Positions 14,390 through 25,800 of a stretch of DNA of 36,773 bases are shown in pieces. This DNA comes from a virus. The position numbers and the translations under genes are program-made. The notes under the pieces were generated by a model. That model saw only the letters and a list, made by a program, of their open reading frames with translations. It ran no database searches and was not told where the DNA came from. Where the stretch lies: positions 1 to 36,773 of IMG/VR virus record IMGVR_UViG_3300029442_000014, one strand, 5' to 3'. Within the stretch, counting starts at the first letter, position 1. The number at the start of each line of letters is the position of its first letter.

Positions 14390-15172
14390 ATGGCTATTGC
14401 AACCACTGCAACCCCGTCAGCTGAGAATCTTATGCTTGGTGCCGGCGTAGTCTACTTTGATCGCAAAGATGCCTCCGGCAATAAAACAGGTGAGCGTCAT
14501 CTCGGTAACTGTACGGACTTCACGGTCAACACGACCATCGAGAAAGTCGAGAAATTCTCCTCAATGCAATCCGCGAAGCGCTTGTACAAATCCACCATCA
14601 AAACCATTAAAGCGACCGGCAAAATTACGCTTGATGAATATGATGTCGAAAACCTGTCCCTCGCACTGCTCGGCGAAACCGGCGTAATCACCCAAGCTAG
14701 CGCCACTGTTACTGCCGAAACTTTTACCGCCCACCTCGGCCGTTGGACCAAATTGGCAAATCGTAATATTGCTTCGAGCGGCATTGTTGTCAAAGATGCT
14801 GCAGACGTCACTGTTCCGGCCAGCAATTACGAAGTGGATCTCGTCACCGGCCGTATCAAGATTATCTCTACCAATACCGCTTCTATTGTTGAAGGCGAAG
14901 CTTGCAAAATTGCATACACTTCCGCTGCTGAAACGTACCCGAAGATTGTCGGCGCAGCCACTGGTAAAATCGAAGGCCTGGTTCGCTTCATCGGCGATCC
15001 GACCTCCGGTCCGAAATACGAACTGGAAGCCTGGAATTGTTCCGTTCAGCCGGAAGCTGAAATCGGCCTGATCTCCGACGACTTCAAAAACTTCGTTCTG
15101 GATCTCGAAATCCAGGACGACTCCATTGCCCATCCCGATGATCCTATGTACCGCCTGATCAAACTTACCTAA
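14390..15172 (+). CDS. Major tail tube protein (putative)
   Basis: Encodes 260 residues. Beta-rich with the motif AENLMLGAGVVYF at the N-terminus and RFIGDPTSGPKYELEAWNCSVQPEAEIGLISDDF near the C-terminus, both shared with the next gene. Codon choice is as biased as that of the coat gene (GGC, CTG, AAC, CGT), indicating very high expression, as needed for hundreds of copies per tail. It would polymerise in hexameric rings around the tape measure. Confidence 0.8.
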   Translation: MAIATTATPSAENLMLGAGVVYFDRKDASGNKTGERHLGNCTDFTVNTTIEKVEKFSSMQSAKRLYKSTIKTIKATGKITLDEYDVENLSLALLGETGVITQASATVTAETFTAHLGRWTKLANRNIASSGIVVKDAADVTVPASNYEVDLVTGRIKIISTNTASIVEGEACKIAYTSAAETYPKIVGAATGKIEGLVRFIGDPTSGPKYELEAWNCSVQPEAEIGLISDDFKNFVLDLEIQDDSIAHPDDPMYRLIKLT

Positions 15173-15216
15173 GAAGTAAAACACTTACCGGGCGAAATAG
15201 TAGGAGGTTTAAGCAG

Positions 15217-16029
15217 ATGGCAGCTGTTCCAAGTGCCGATAATCTACTTTTAGGTGCAGGAGAAGTCTACTATGCAATGTATGATAACTTAGGCGTCGAA
15301 GGTACGACTCGGCATTTGGGACACTGCTCTGCTTTTTCTTTGCAAGTCGAAGTAATAAGTAAAGAGATTCCCTATATTCGTACAGCAATTACTGATTTAC
15401 CAAGATACAAAATAGTTGGTTTCAAAGTAAAAGGCTCTGTAACGATGGATGATATGTCTGCTGTTAACTTAGCAGGCTTTTTGGCTGGTGGAGTAGATTC
15501 GTCACATGTACAAGCAGCGTCTACAAATTCTGTTACTCTTCCTTACACAGTAGTTAAAGGTACATGGATTGGTCTTTATGATACAAATGACATCATGATA
15601 AGGCATAGAGTATTTGGCACGCGTTTAATAGATGTGTATGCAGGAGCTACTCATTACGTCGCAGGGAGGGATTACGTATATCATGCTCGTGCAGGCTTCT
15701 TATACATTCCGACAACATCAACCATGGTGGCAAATACTAGTTTGTATATCTCTTATGATATACCCGCAGCCGTTATCAATCAAATATCAATAGCTTCTAG
15801 TGATCCTAACCCAGGAAGACTTACTTTTATTGGAGACCCTACAACTGGTCCTGCATATATGGTAACTGTTAAATCAACATTAAATACCTCAACTGGTCCT
15901 GTAAGCTTTATCGGAGAGGATTTTGCTTCAGTATCAATTGAGTTTGAAGCTCTGGACCATTCTGGTAAGATGCTAGATGGTACTACAGGATTTTGGGACA
16001 TAGTAGAATTACCTCCCGCGCTGGTCTAA
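15217..16029 (+). CDS. Second tail tube paralogue (minor tube protein)
   Basis: Encodes 270 residues, ATG behind AGGAGG. Shares the tail-tube layout of 14390-15172: SADNLLLGAGEVYY, RHLGHCSAF, then RLTFIGDPTTGPAYMVTVKS and FIGEDFASVSIEFEALD. Identity is moderate and codons are ordinary and AT-leaning, unlike the first copy, so expression is probably much lower. It may form special rings at a tube end, decorate the tube or replace it under some conditions. Confidence 0.75.
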   Translation: MAAVPSADNLLLGAGEVYYAMYDNLGVEGTTRHLGHCSAFSLQVEVISKEIPYIRTAITDLPRYKIVGFKVKGSVTMDDMSAVNLAGFLAGGVDSSHVQAASTNSVTLPYTVVKGTWIGLYDTNDIMIRHRVFGTRLIDVYAGATHYVAGRDYVYHARAGFLYIPTTSTMVANTSLYISYDIPAAVINQISIASSDPNPGRLTFIGDPTTGPAYMVTVKSTLNTSTGPVSFIGEDFASVSIEFEALDHSGKMLDGTTGFWDIVELPPALV

Positions 16030-16075
16030 TTGCTTCCAGGTGAACGCGCGTTTTCAGGAGAGAGGAGAGTGCAAC

Positions 16076-16540
16076 ATGTTCGAAACTGGCGATTTACAAG
16101 TTCTATTTCCGAACAGAGAAATCACCCTTAACGGTGAAACAATTGAAATCAAACCCTTTCCATTCGGTAAGATTCCAAAAGTAATTAAACAAGCAAGTCA
16201 CCTCATACAAATAGTAATGTCACTTCCAGAAGGTCTTATCACCGAAGAGGGCGACATTAACCTAGAAGATCCTGCGACTGCTATTGTACTCGCCTCAATG
16301 ATGGAACACGGCGGCGGCGTTATTTTTGAAATACTAGCCATTGCTGCCAATAAACCGTTAGTTTGGGTTGAAGAGTTACAGCCGGACGAAGGAATTTTAC
16401 TTTTAGTAAAGGTATGGGAAATAAATAAAGATTTTTTTACGAAGCGGCTGGGCCCAATGCTCCAGCAGTTAAAGCTACCCAAAGGCTTAAAACAGCAGCT
16501 TCAGATCCCTTTAGGTGGGGAGCCGTTATCCACAAACTAA
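16076..16540 (+). CDS. Tail assembly chaperone, upstream frame (G-like)
   Basis: Encodes 154 residues starting MFETGDLQVLFPNREI; the ATG follows GGAGAG, and a longer GTG start at 16040 is rejected. Small acidic alpha/beta N-terminus and a helical C-terminus, placed between tube and tape-measure genes, as for lambda G. Codons 145-146 (CCT TTA) lie in the slippery heptamer CCCTTTA, from which a -1 shift yields a longer G-T product. Confidence 0.8.
   Translation: MFETGDLQVLFPNREITLNGETIEIKPFPFGKIPKVIKQASHLIQIVMSLPEGLITEEGDINLEDPATAIVLASMMEHGGGVIFEILAIAANKPLVWVEELQPDEGILLLVKVWEINKDFFTKRLGPMLQQLKLPKGLKQQLQIPLGGEPLSTN
16507..16513 (+). promoter_or_regulatory. Programmed -1 frameshift site CCCTTTA
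   Basis: The heptamer is in the X XXY YYZ phase of the upstream frame (atC CCT TTA), the canonical -1 slip arrangement, 27 bases before that frame's stop. After the slip reading continues as AGG TGG GGA GCC, entering the 75-codon downstream frame. Confidence 0.8.
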
Positions 16541-16740
16541 TAGCATCCGGGCATAGCTGGTCTGATATCATCAATGTTTATACTTTAGCACAAATTAAGC
16601 TATTTTATAAAGAAGCAAAGATAGCAGACCAGATAAAAGGTGCCGATGTGATAGAACAAACTTTCATAGGAGCACAAGGTAGTCATGACGGAGTAATTAA
16701 GCTAACTGACGCAATGAGGAATACGCGTGCGGAGGTGTAA
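16513..16740 (+). CDS. Tail assembly chaperone, -1 frame extension (T-like)
   Basis: Not translated alone: no start with a ribosome site is present. After the slip it adds RWGAVIHKLIASGHSWSDII and on to MRNTRAEV, giving a 221-residue fusion with the upstream frame. The segment WSDIINVYTLAQIKLFYKEA is typical of the T domain, which binds the tape measure and recruits tube subunits during tail assembly. The fusion is expected at a few percent of the short form. Confidence 0.8.
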   Translation, partial: RWGAVIHKLIASGHSWSDIINVYTLAQIKLFYKEAKIADQIKGADVIEQTFIGAQGSHDGVIKLTDAMRNTRAEV

Positions 16741-16776
16741 CAACCCTATTTTTATAGTTTGATAGGGTTGTTTTCT
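16741..16776 (+). terminator. Rho-independent terminator before the tape measure
   Basis: CAACCCTAT (16741-16749) pairs with ATAGGGTTG (16762-16770) around a 12-base loop, then TTTTCT. It directly follows the chaperone stop, so tape-measure expression needs readthrough or a lower-level transcript, which suits its low copy number. Confidence 0.75.
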
Positions 16777-16800
16777 ATATAGTTTAGGGGGTATTTCAAA

Positions 16801-19800
16801 ATGGCGAAAAAGGGCGACAAGGAAATAAAAGTAGTACTAAATGCGGATCTAAACATTAAAAAAGTATTAGCCGCGTTACCTGCATTATCAAAAGCAGTAG
16901 AGTCATCTACTAGCGGACTATCTGCAGAGTTGATTAAAGCTCTTAATGAAGGTTTAGGAGTTATTGAGCAGCATAGTGCATCGATATTAAAAAAGTTTCG
17001 GGATGACAAACAAGTAGGTAAAGCTTCTGCGATTAAAGCAGCTTTACCAGATTTTAAAAACCCGGCCGACTTCCTGTTGAATTTGAAAGATATGGAGCCT
17101 GCAATTGCGCAGTTGAAGAAACTGCTCTCTGATGCTGCCTATACAGATATTACACCTGCTGTACTTAACTCGGCAAAGCAAGTAGCTAGTTCTAAAAAGA
17201 AAATAAATGACGCTGCTAATAAAGAAGAAGTAAAAGCAACTAAAGCAAAAGTAGACGAGCAGTTAGCGGCAATTAAAGCGGCGGCAGCTGAGGCAGTAGC
17301 TAATGCGCCTACGTTAAAAGTTACTCTCGAAATAGAAGCAATTAAAGCTAAAATGGATGAAGCTGCTATTGCTCGGGATCCGAAAGCGTATGAAGCACTA
17401 CGTAAAACATATGAGCAAAAGAAATTACAAGAGTCACAAGAAATTGCGAAAGCTACCAAAGTAGAGTCAGATAGACTACTTGATATAGAGAAGAAAGCTG
17501 CTGTTGAGCGGCAACGTGTATTAGATAATATTAATCTCGAACAGCGATTAGCAGCGCAGCGTCGGCGTAAAAAGCAAGAAGACGATGATAAAGAAGCTGC
17601 TAGATTGGCTTTATTTAAACCCGGAGAGCGTTTAGATGAAGCTTTTGGCATGACTGTTACCCCTCCTTCTACATTGCGTAGAAAAGAGCTTATAGGAAGA
17701 GTGTTTACACCCGAAGAAAAAGAAGAGCTTCGTAAGGACGCTGAAGAACGCCGTAAGGCAATGACAGAGCAACAGAAGATAGATGATGCTCAAGCAGCAA
17801 AAGATTTTGCAGAAGAGCAAGCATTACTTGAAAAACGCGAGACGCTTCGAATTAACGCCGCTTTGCGTAGATATAGCAGGACTAAAACAAACCAACGCAT
17901 TATGCGAGATACAGCACGTAAAAGTACTATTGCTGATGTATATCCTATAGAAGAACTTCCTACATGGGATCCTGAACAGCCAGCAACTAAGCCCATGGGA
18001 GCTACCGATAACTATATAGCACATCAACAAAAATATGCAATTACTACTGCTCAATCGGAAGCAGCTACTTTAAGACTGGTTACTGCTTTGGAAGAGCTAA
18101 AAGCCGCACAACAAGGAGTATATTCTCTCGATACCGAAACAAATAAGAAAAAGTACCTCTATGATGATCCTGGCGTAGCTCCTAAAGTTGCAAGCGACGC
18201 GTGGATGACACGTTCTATTCAAACGGCAGCACCTGGCGTAGAAGGTACGATGACTGATATACTTCACATGACTGACAGAGGTAAGCTGTCGCAGAAAATG
18301 GCTACACAGTTACCTATGCTCCAGAAACTTTTGAATGATCCGAACTTACTACTTGTCGGTAATAATATTGCCTATGACGTATACCAGATGATACAAAACG
18401 GTTTCCAAGTTCAGAATAAGCCGTTGAATTTGAATACTTTTAGTAATATTATACGAAGCGAAGCTACAGCAAAGCCGCTAGATTTGCAACAACTAGCAGA
18501 AAGGTATGCCGCTGATGAGTATAAAAAAGGAGGCGCAAAAGCAGTTGTTAAAGACTCGGGAGTATCACAGACTACTAATAAAGGACAGAAGTTCTTAAAG
18601 CCTACAACTATTGACTATGGTAACTGGGATGCTGAAGCTGCAGTAAGTATTTATGCTGGTATGATGAAAGAGCTCAGAGCTGAGCTTACTACTAAATATA
18701 AAAATGCGGGTGTAAATCCTGCAGACGTAGATAAAGTAGTTGACCAGGTAGTTAAGCAGTTAGTCGACCTAGGCGTACGGATGTCTCAAACACTAGTAAC
18801 CAACTTCTATAAAGAGTCTAGTAAAATAGGCGGAGCCAATCAAGCAGATCCACGAATAAAAGAAAAAATAACTCGTCCCGCAATGATGTCTTTCGTAAAT
18901 GCTCCTATACTTGCTGAGCAGATAAAAAATAATGCTTTACCTGATGCTGCACTTGCAGCACTAACGGCACAACAACGAATTGCAGCTGCAAGAGATTTAC
19001 CAGCACAGGCAATTAAACTTGCTGGTGGTGTAATTGGTACTGATAGTGGTTTAAGCCCCGCTAATCTTATTAAACAATTAGAAAATCAGATAAACATATA
19101 TATGCAGGCTCAGAAGGAAGGCAGGCAAGGAAATGTTACGCCTACCTTTTTAGAGTCTTTTAAACATATACAGGCACAATTTTCTCCTGGTTCTTTGGTA
19201 GGACAGATTGACAGGAGTTCTGCCGATCCTAAGAAAATTATTAAGCAATTTCAATCATTGAAATTATCAGCGTCTATGGTGCCTAATGAGATGAAGCTTT
19301 TTGAGCCTACGGTAGAAAAGATCTCAGATAAAGCTAATGCGATACTGAAAGTAATTGATGAATTAAAATCCATCAGTGTATATATGAATGCCGAAAAGAG
19401 TACGGCTTCTAGAAAAGGAGCGGCTTCTGAGTATTTACAATTCACCAATCGTTTGGAAAATATGAAATCTACTGCTATGCTGATCAATAAGCTGAACACA
19501 CAGTTCAGAGAAATGTTACTGAGCGGTGCCGATTACGATAGTGCAGCTGTACAAGATGTACTGGCACAAATAAAGAAACAGACAATACCGTTTGATAAGC
19601 AAATTGCAGAAGCTGCATCGATCACAGTACCAAAAACTAAAAACTTCCCATCGCTGCAACAGCCTTATGACAATATTATAGATAGAATGTTTGACATGAT
19701 TCGCGATGCGCGTAGTATCAATGACGTAAGCTTATCTACTCCTAAAGGATGGACCGGTACACGTGCTGCATTACCTGCAGAAACATATGCTTTAAAAGAT

Positions 19801-22800
19801 ATCAAAGCATTAGCTGCACAAGTTAAAGGATCTGCTGCTCTTACTGAAAGCGGTGTAGCTACAGGAGCAGTTTCTGCGGACATGCTATCTAGTCTGCAAA
19901 AATCTATACTAGCAGACAATGCTAATATGATTATTTCTCAACTTGGTAAGCAAACACTGGACTTCAAGAAAATGGTTACTAAATTAGGTAAGATGGAGAC
20001 CAATATTTCTCCCGCAGCACAGCAGAATCTGATTGCTTCTATGGCAACAGTACAGCAAGCTGCTAAATATCAACAACGTATGGAAAAATATTTGGGCGGC
20101 CCTGTAGCGCAAGCAAATCCGGCAATTACTGATGATGTCAGAAGTAAAATGGAAACACGTGCCGCTACGATGATGCATCTGGCGTTCCGTCAGTTCCAGG
20201 ATACGTTAACTACTGCATTATCTGGAGCAATGAAAACACCCTTCGCGGTAGACGCACGTAAGCTACTGGATAATATGCCTTTAGTCAACGCAGGATTCCA
20301 ACGTGAAAAAGGCGACATGGAACAATTCCAATCTAAACTGTACGCCAATGCGGTATATTCATTATTGGGTAGAAAAGAACGTACTACTCATCGAGTAGAA
20401 GACAGTGATATATTTCAGCAAGCTAGTCAGTTTACTATTGAAGCAAACAATATGCAAGAACGTCTTTATGCAAAAGATGATATAGGTCAACGTGTTGCAT
20501 TTGAAGACCAGCGAACTACTGCCACTTTCTATAAGAATGACAAAGCAACCATAGGCGCTAAAGTAACTGAATTGGAAGCAATGGTACGAGATATCACTGC
20601 TAGCTTAGACGAATTAAAGGCTAAAGCAGTAGAATATGCTACTCCTCCTCCTGATTCAGAAGCTGCTTGGAATCCTAAAATAGTTGAAGCTAATAAAGCT
20701 GCTATTGGTAGAACTCAGGATTTATTGGCAGATGCTAAGGCCGAGGTAATGCAGGTTAAAACATTACTTGACCATCGTGTAGTAATGGATTCTCAACTAC
20801 TAGCATTTAAGGAACTGGATGAGACAGGGCGTACAGGTATTATAAACCCTGCAGCTATGGAAAATGCAGTGCGTAATGAGAAATCTATACGTGATGCTAT
20901 AGTAAGATTGACTAGTCAAATAAAGATTGCTCAAGAAGGTCTGAAAAGTGGCGTAAAGTATGCTATTAAAAAAGGTGTACCTGCCGATAGTGCAATTTTA
21001 GCCGACTATCAAGCAAAGGGTATAAGTACTCTTGATTCGGCTAATGAGCGATTAAGTCTACTACATAAACAATACATAGAAGTATTGTCAGCTAAACAGG
21101 AAGCAACAGATGCCATACTCGGCGCTACACCTGAAGGCAAAGAGAAGATAGCCGTACGTGACCTGAAAGCTAAAAAAGAGCAAATTCTTCGCCAGACCCG
21201 AAAGGCGTCTCCAGGCGAACGGGCCGAATTGACTGCACAATTAGATAGCATCGATAAAGAGTTATCACAGTATGTTGATTCCATTGATGTACGGTTAGCT
21301 AGTATTAAAGAGTTGTTAAAGATACATCGTGCAATAGCTACTGGTACAGATGCTGATAAAGTATATGAAAAGTCTTTAATAGACACCAGGGAAGAACTGA
21401 AGCGTACACGTCGCGGAGCCCCTCCAGGCGGAGGCGCCTCTGATAGAGAAAAACAAAGAGTTACTTTACAAGATATAGAAGCTGCTAAATTAGCTTATAC
21501 TGCTGATTATACTCGTGCTGTTACTACTGGTGGTACTGCAGGAGAATTGCAGAGTATTGAAAAGGCTATATCTGATTTAGAATTAGCTAGAGTATTAGAA
21601 ATCAAAAAATATACTGCACAACAAATGGAAGATCCAGGACTGATGCAGGCTCTTCAACGAGAAGCGAATGCTACAGCGATGGCAATGATTAAGAAATCAA
21701 TGAATAATGCTCTAGCGTCTGCTCCTACAGCAAGTGTAGAATCTGTACGCTTAAATATGGAGCTTACAGCTCTTAATAAACGTACCAAAATGCCGTTAAC
21801 AACTGAGCAATATCGTTCGGCGGAAAAGAAAGGGCTTGAACAAGAACGCCTAGGACTGTTACAAGATCTTGGTAAAGCTCCTGTAGATTCTGCTGAGTAT
21901 AATAAGCTGGTCAAAGCTCTTAATACACTCGACACCGTTTTTGAAACAATGTTTGGTCTCTATAATAAGCGTATATCTACTGCACGTGCTTTAATAACAA
22001 ATTTAGTTGCTAAAGGTGATATGGAGTCTCCTGCATATGCAGCAGCTATAAAACAGTTAGAAGAGGCAAAGAAACAAGCATTTTATGGTAAAGGAAATGC
22101 TCCCGGAACCTATCAAGCAAAAGCAGCACAGGAAGATAAAATAGCAAGTTCTGTCGGATTAGTCAATGCACGTTTAATGCAGTACGTAAACATGGCTGCT
22201 ACTTCTGATCCTAGCACTGCAGATAATAAACGTAGTTTACAAGATATTGAAGCAGGATTAAGTCATGCTATCTTTGATAAACTGAAACTCATAAGCAAGA
22301 CACCTATGACACAGCGTGATACTGCGTGGGAAAGAAGTTTATGGATAGAAGCGGACGCTCAAGCGTATATGATGATAAAAAATACGCTGGAGAAAAAGCT
22401 CAGTAGCGTATATGCAGGAGAAAAACCTGAACAAACTAATAATATTCAAATAGCTTACGAAGCTTTAAGGTTACGTAAACCTGCACCTCTTGGTTCTGGT
22501 AGGCCATTAGATGCAAAGATAAACGATTTACAGAAGCAATCTCAGGCAGAAATTACCAAGATAATGGGAGAATATTCTGCTGGACAGTTTACAGAGATGT
22601 ATACTGCTATTAAGAATGCTCTTGCAAATCCACAGTCTGCTTTAGGTAGTCTACAGGCACAGATAAATCAGGCAATGGGAATAAAAAATACCGCTGCAAA
22701 TTCTCAGAAAATGATGATGGCTGGTCCTATACAGGCAATGAAAATGTCTGCTACTACTGGGTTAAAAGATATCATGGACCAGGTAATGACTACTACTCCT

Positions 22801-25800
22801 AAAGGATCTGCTGGGTATCCTGCACTAATGCGACAAGCAGAAGCCTATAGAGATACACTAACTAAAATTGCTAATATTAATAAAGAAGTATTCGGCGAGC
22901 ATGCCACTGGTGCACAGGAGAAGACAAGAGGATTCTTCAGTTCTATGATTCGTGCAGCTACTGCTTTAGGAGCTGCTTGGTATATGATTAGTCGTATACA
23001 AGTAGCATTCCAAAGTCTTGTAATGCCGGGATTGACATATGCAAGATTAATTGAGACTACTAATGTAGGATTTGCTGCCATACTGATGTCAATGACTAAG
23101 TTGAATGGTCAGTCACTTACATGGGTTCAATCAATGAATATGGCCGCTGATTTATCTAAAGAAGTGACAGATAATGCTCTTCGTTTTGGACTAGATGCAA
23201 TTGAACTACAAAAGCTCATTCAAGGTGTCGTAGGTGCAGGTCTCGGTTCTAATATGTCACTCGAACAAATTATCAGATTATCTACAGTTGCAGCCTCTGC
23301 TATTAAGCAAATTGGATTACCTGATACACAGTTCATTCAAGAAGTTCGAGATATGATGCAGGGCGGTATTCAGATACAGAGTTCCGTTCTTGCTACGCAG
23401 TTAGGTTTGACTGACGCGATTGTCAATCAGGCCCGTGCATCTGGAACGGTATTTGAAATGCTTATGGAACGGATGTCTGGTTTCGCTGCTGGACAATCTG
23501 CCGTATTTGATACTCTTGACGGAAAAGTAAACATGACTGTTGACGCTTTCAAACGCCTTTCAGCTGAAGGCGTGGCTCCGTTGATTAATACGGCAAAGCC
23601 TGTGCTCGATTTCCTCTTGAAAGAAATGATTACAAACTTTGACGCTTTCAGAAAAGGTGCTTCTCCTGAATTCAATACTACTTTTATAACAAAAATGCAA
23701 GAGGCAATACGTACTTTTATAAAAGTATGTAGAGATGCTATTAATGTACTTGAAGTTCTATACAATGCTTTTAAAATAGTAAGTAAAGTATCAGATTGGT
23801 TACCTGGTTCTGGTACTTCTCAATTAGCAGCAGTACTTATTTACTGGTTCGGTATTAGGAAAATAATGGTAGCTCTTCCTGCAGCAGGTAAAGCAATTGT
23901 AGCAATGTATCAAGAAATTAAAGCGGCTGCATACGCTGCATCAATTGCACAAACACTTGCTGGAGGAACTGCAACTACAGGTACTACTGCTGTTGCCGGT
24001 GCTGCTGTTGCCGGTGCTGCTTCTAGAGTAATATTAGGCTCCGCAGGCCAGGTAATAAGTACTGTAGCACCTGCAGCTGCCGCTGGTACTGGTATAGCAG
24101 GAGCACGTGCTCTTGTAGCCGGCGGAGGATTAGGTGCGGGCATATTAGCTGCTTTTGGCGGCGCTGCTGGTATTGCTAGTGTTGCTCTTCCAATAATATT
24201 AGCAGTAATTGCTACAGGCGCGATTGCATATTATTTAAGTAAGAGCGGTTATGGTAGTGCTTTACCTACAGAAAAAGCTCCTTCTATAGCAAACTTTACT
24301 GCAATGCGTAAAAAGTATGATAGCCCTCTCGAAGGTGAAGATGCTGGAGAGATTGGTAGTCTCTACGAAACCTATCAACGAGAGATAGTTCTTATTGATG
24401 ACAAGCGTAAAGAACTGTTAGAGACGTTCCGCGTAGGTAATATTGATAAAGAAAAGCTCACCACCGAACTTACCGCCCTATATGAAAAAGAAGTTGCAAT
24501 GGATATCGAGCGACAAAAAGTTGTTAAAGAGGCTCTCGAGAAGCAATTACTAGCTTTAGGTGCTCCTTTAGTCGCGTCGCCAGATCTTGATATCAGCGAT
24601 ATTATCAATAGAGGCGAATATGTTGGTAATGTTACTGTAGGAGAATCTGATGCTGTACAGGCAGTTAGAGCTAAGATTGAAGCAGTAACCGCTGAGATAC
24701 AAGCACTGTTTAACATCGGTAAGTTAGCTAGAGATAAAGCAGCTACACTTGCTGGTATCGAAGCTAAAAATGCCACTGTTAAGCAACCAGAAATCGAAGC
24801 AATTCGGAAAGCAATTTCTGAGTATCACAGTAACCGTATTGACATGGAAGTATCAATTGCAAAGAAGAGCAATGAGCTTATACTGCAACGGTTAGAAAGA
24901 TTATACTCCGCTCGTGGTATTTCCTCAGCTGATTATGTAGCTAAGAAATTAGCAATTGAATTAGCTAATATTGATTTGGATATTGCAGCTGCGAGACAGA
25001 AGCAAGGACTCATTATTAATGAGATGAGATTGCTACTCAATAATATGGTTACTACAGTACGTGATGCCATTAAAAATGCAAACACTGATGTAACTAAACA
25101 AAAAGTTAGAGCTACAAGCATGGGGGATTTGGTTGATCTTACACAGAAAAATGTAGGTCAGTATAAAGTAGGTTGGATGCCAGGTAGATATAACGCACAA
25201 GAAGATGGCGTATATGGTCAAGTAAACAGCTCTATCCTGTTAGATTTTCAGCGGGTAATGAACTGGTTAAGTATTAATCAACCAGGACAAACAACAGTTA
25301 CGAGTACTAATCGTACAGGAGATCCTGGTGCTCATGGCGGAGGATTAGCATTCGATCTTCAAAATGCTAGCTGGTATGGTAAAGAGGTCAGAGCAGGTTC
25401 ACCTGAATGGGTTGAAGCACAGAAAATGATTAAAGCATTCACCGATATGGGTCTTACTGTATTGAATGAATTAAATCCCGAAGATGCACGTAAACAGTAT
25501 AAAGATCCAGCAAATGCTCCTGCTTGGGGAGGAGCGCATTTAGATGTACGTGTAGATAATTGGGCAGAATTACTATCAATGCCTAAGACAGGATCTGCAG
25601 CACAATTTAACCAAGACGTATATGGCGCTCCTACAGCAGAGAAGGAAGCTGTTAAACAAGGTTTAATAGCAGTAGCAAAAGCAGGTTTAGGGGGCCCCAT
25701 GTCGGCGGGTAATGGCATGGCACGTATTGATGCAGAAGTTGCTGCAGTAATGGCTAGACTAGGTATTAGGCCGAAAGAAGTTAGTCCTACAGTTGCTAAT

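Noticed and set aside
23910-24143. Minus-strand Ala/Pro-rich frames within the tape measure
   Set aside because: Reverse-complement artefacts of Ala/Gly-rich coding sequence.
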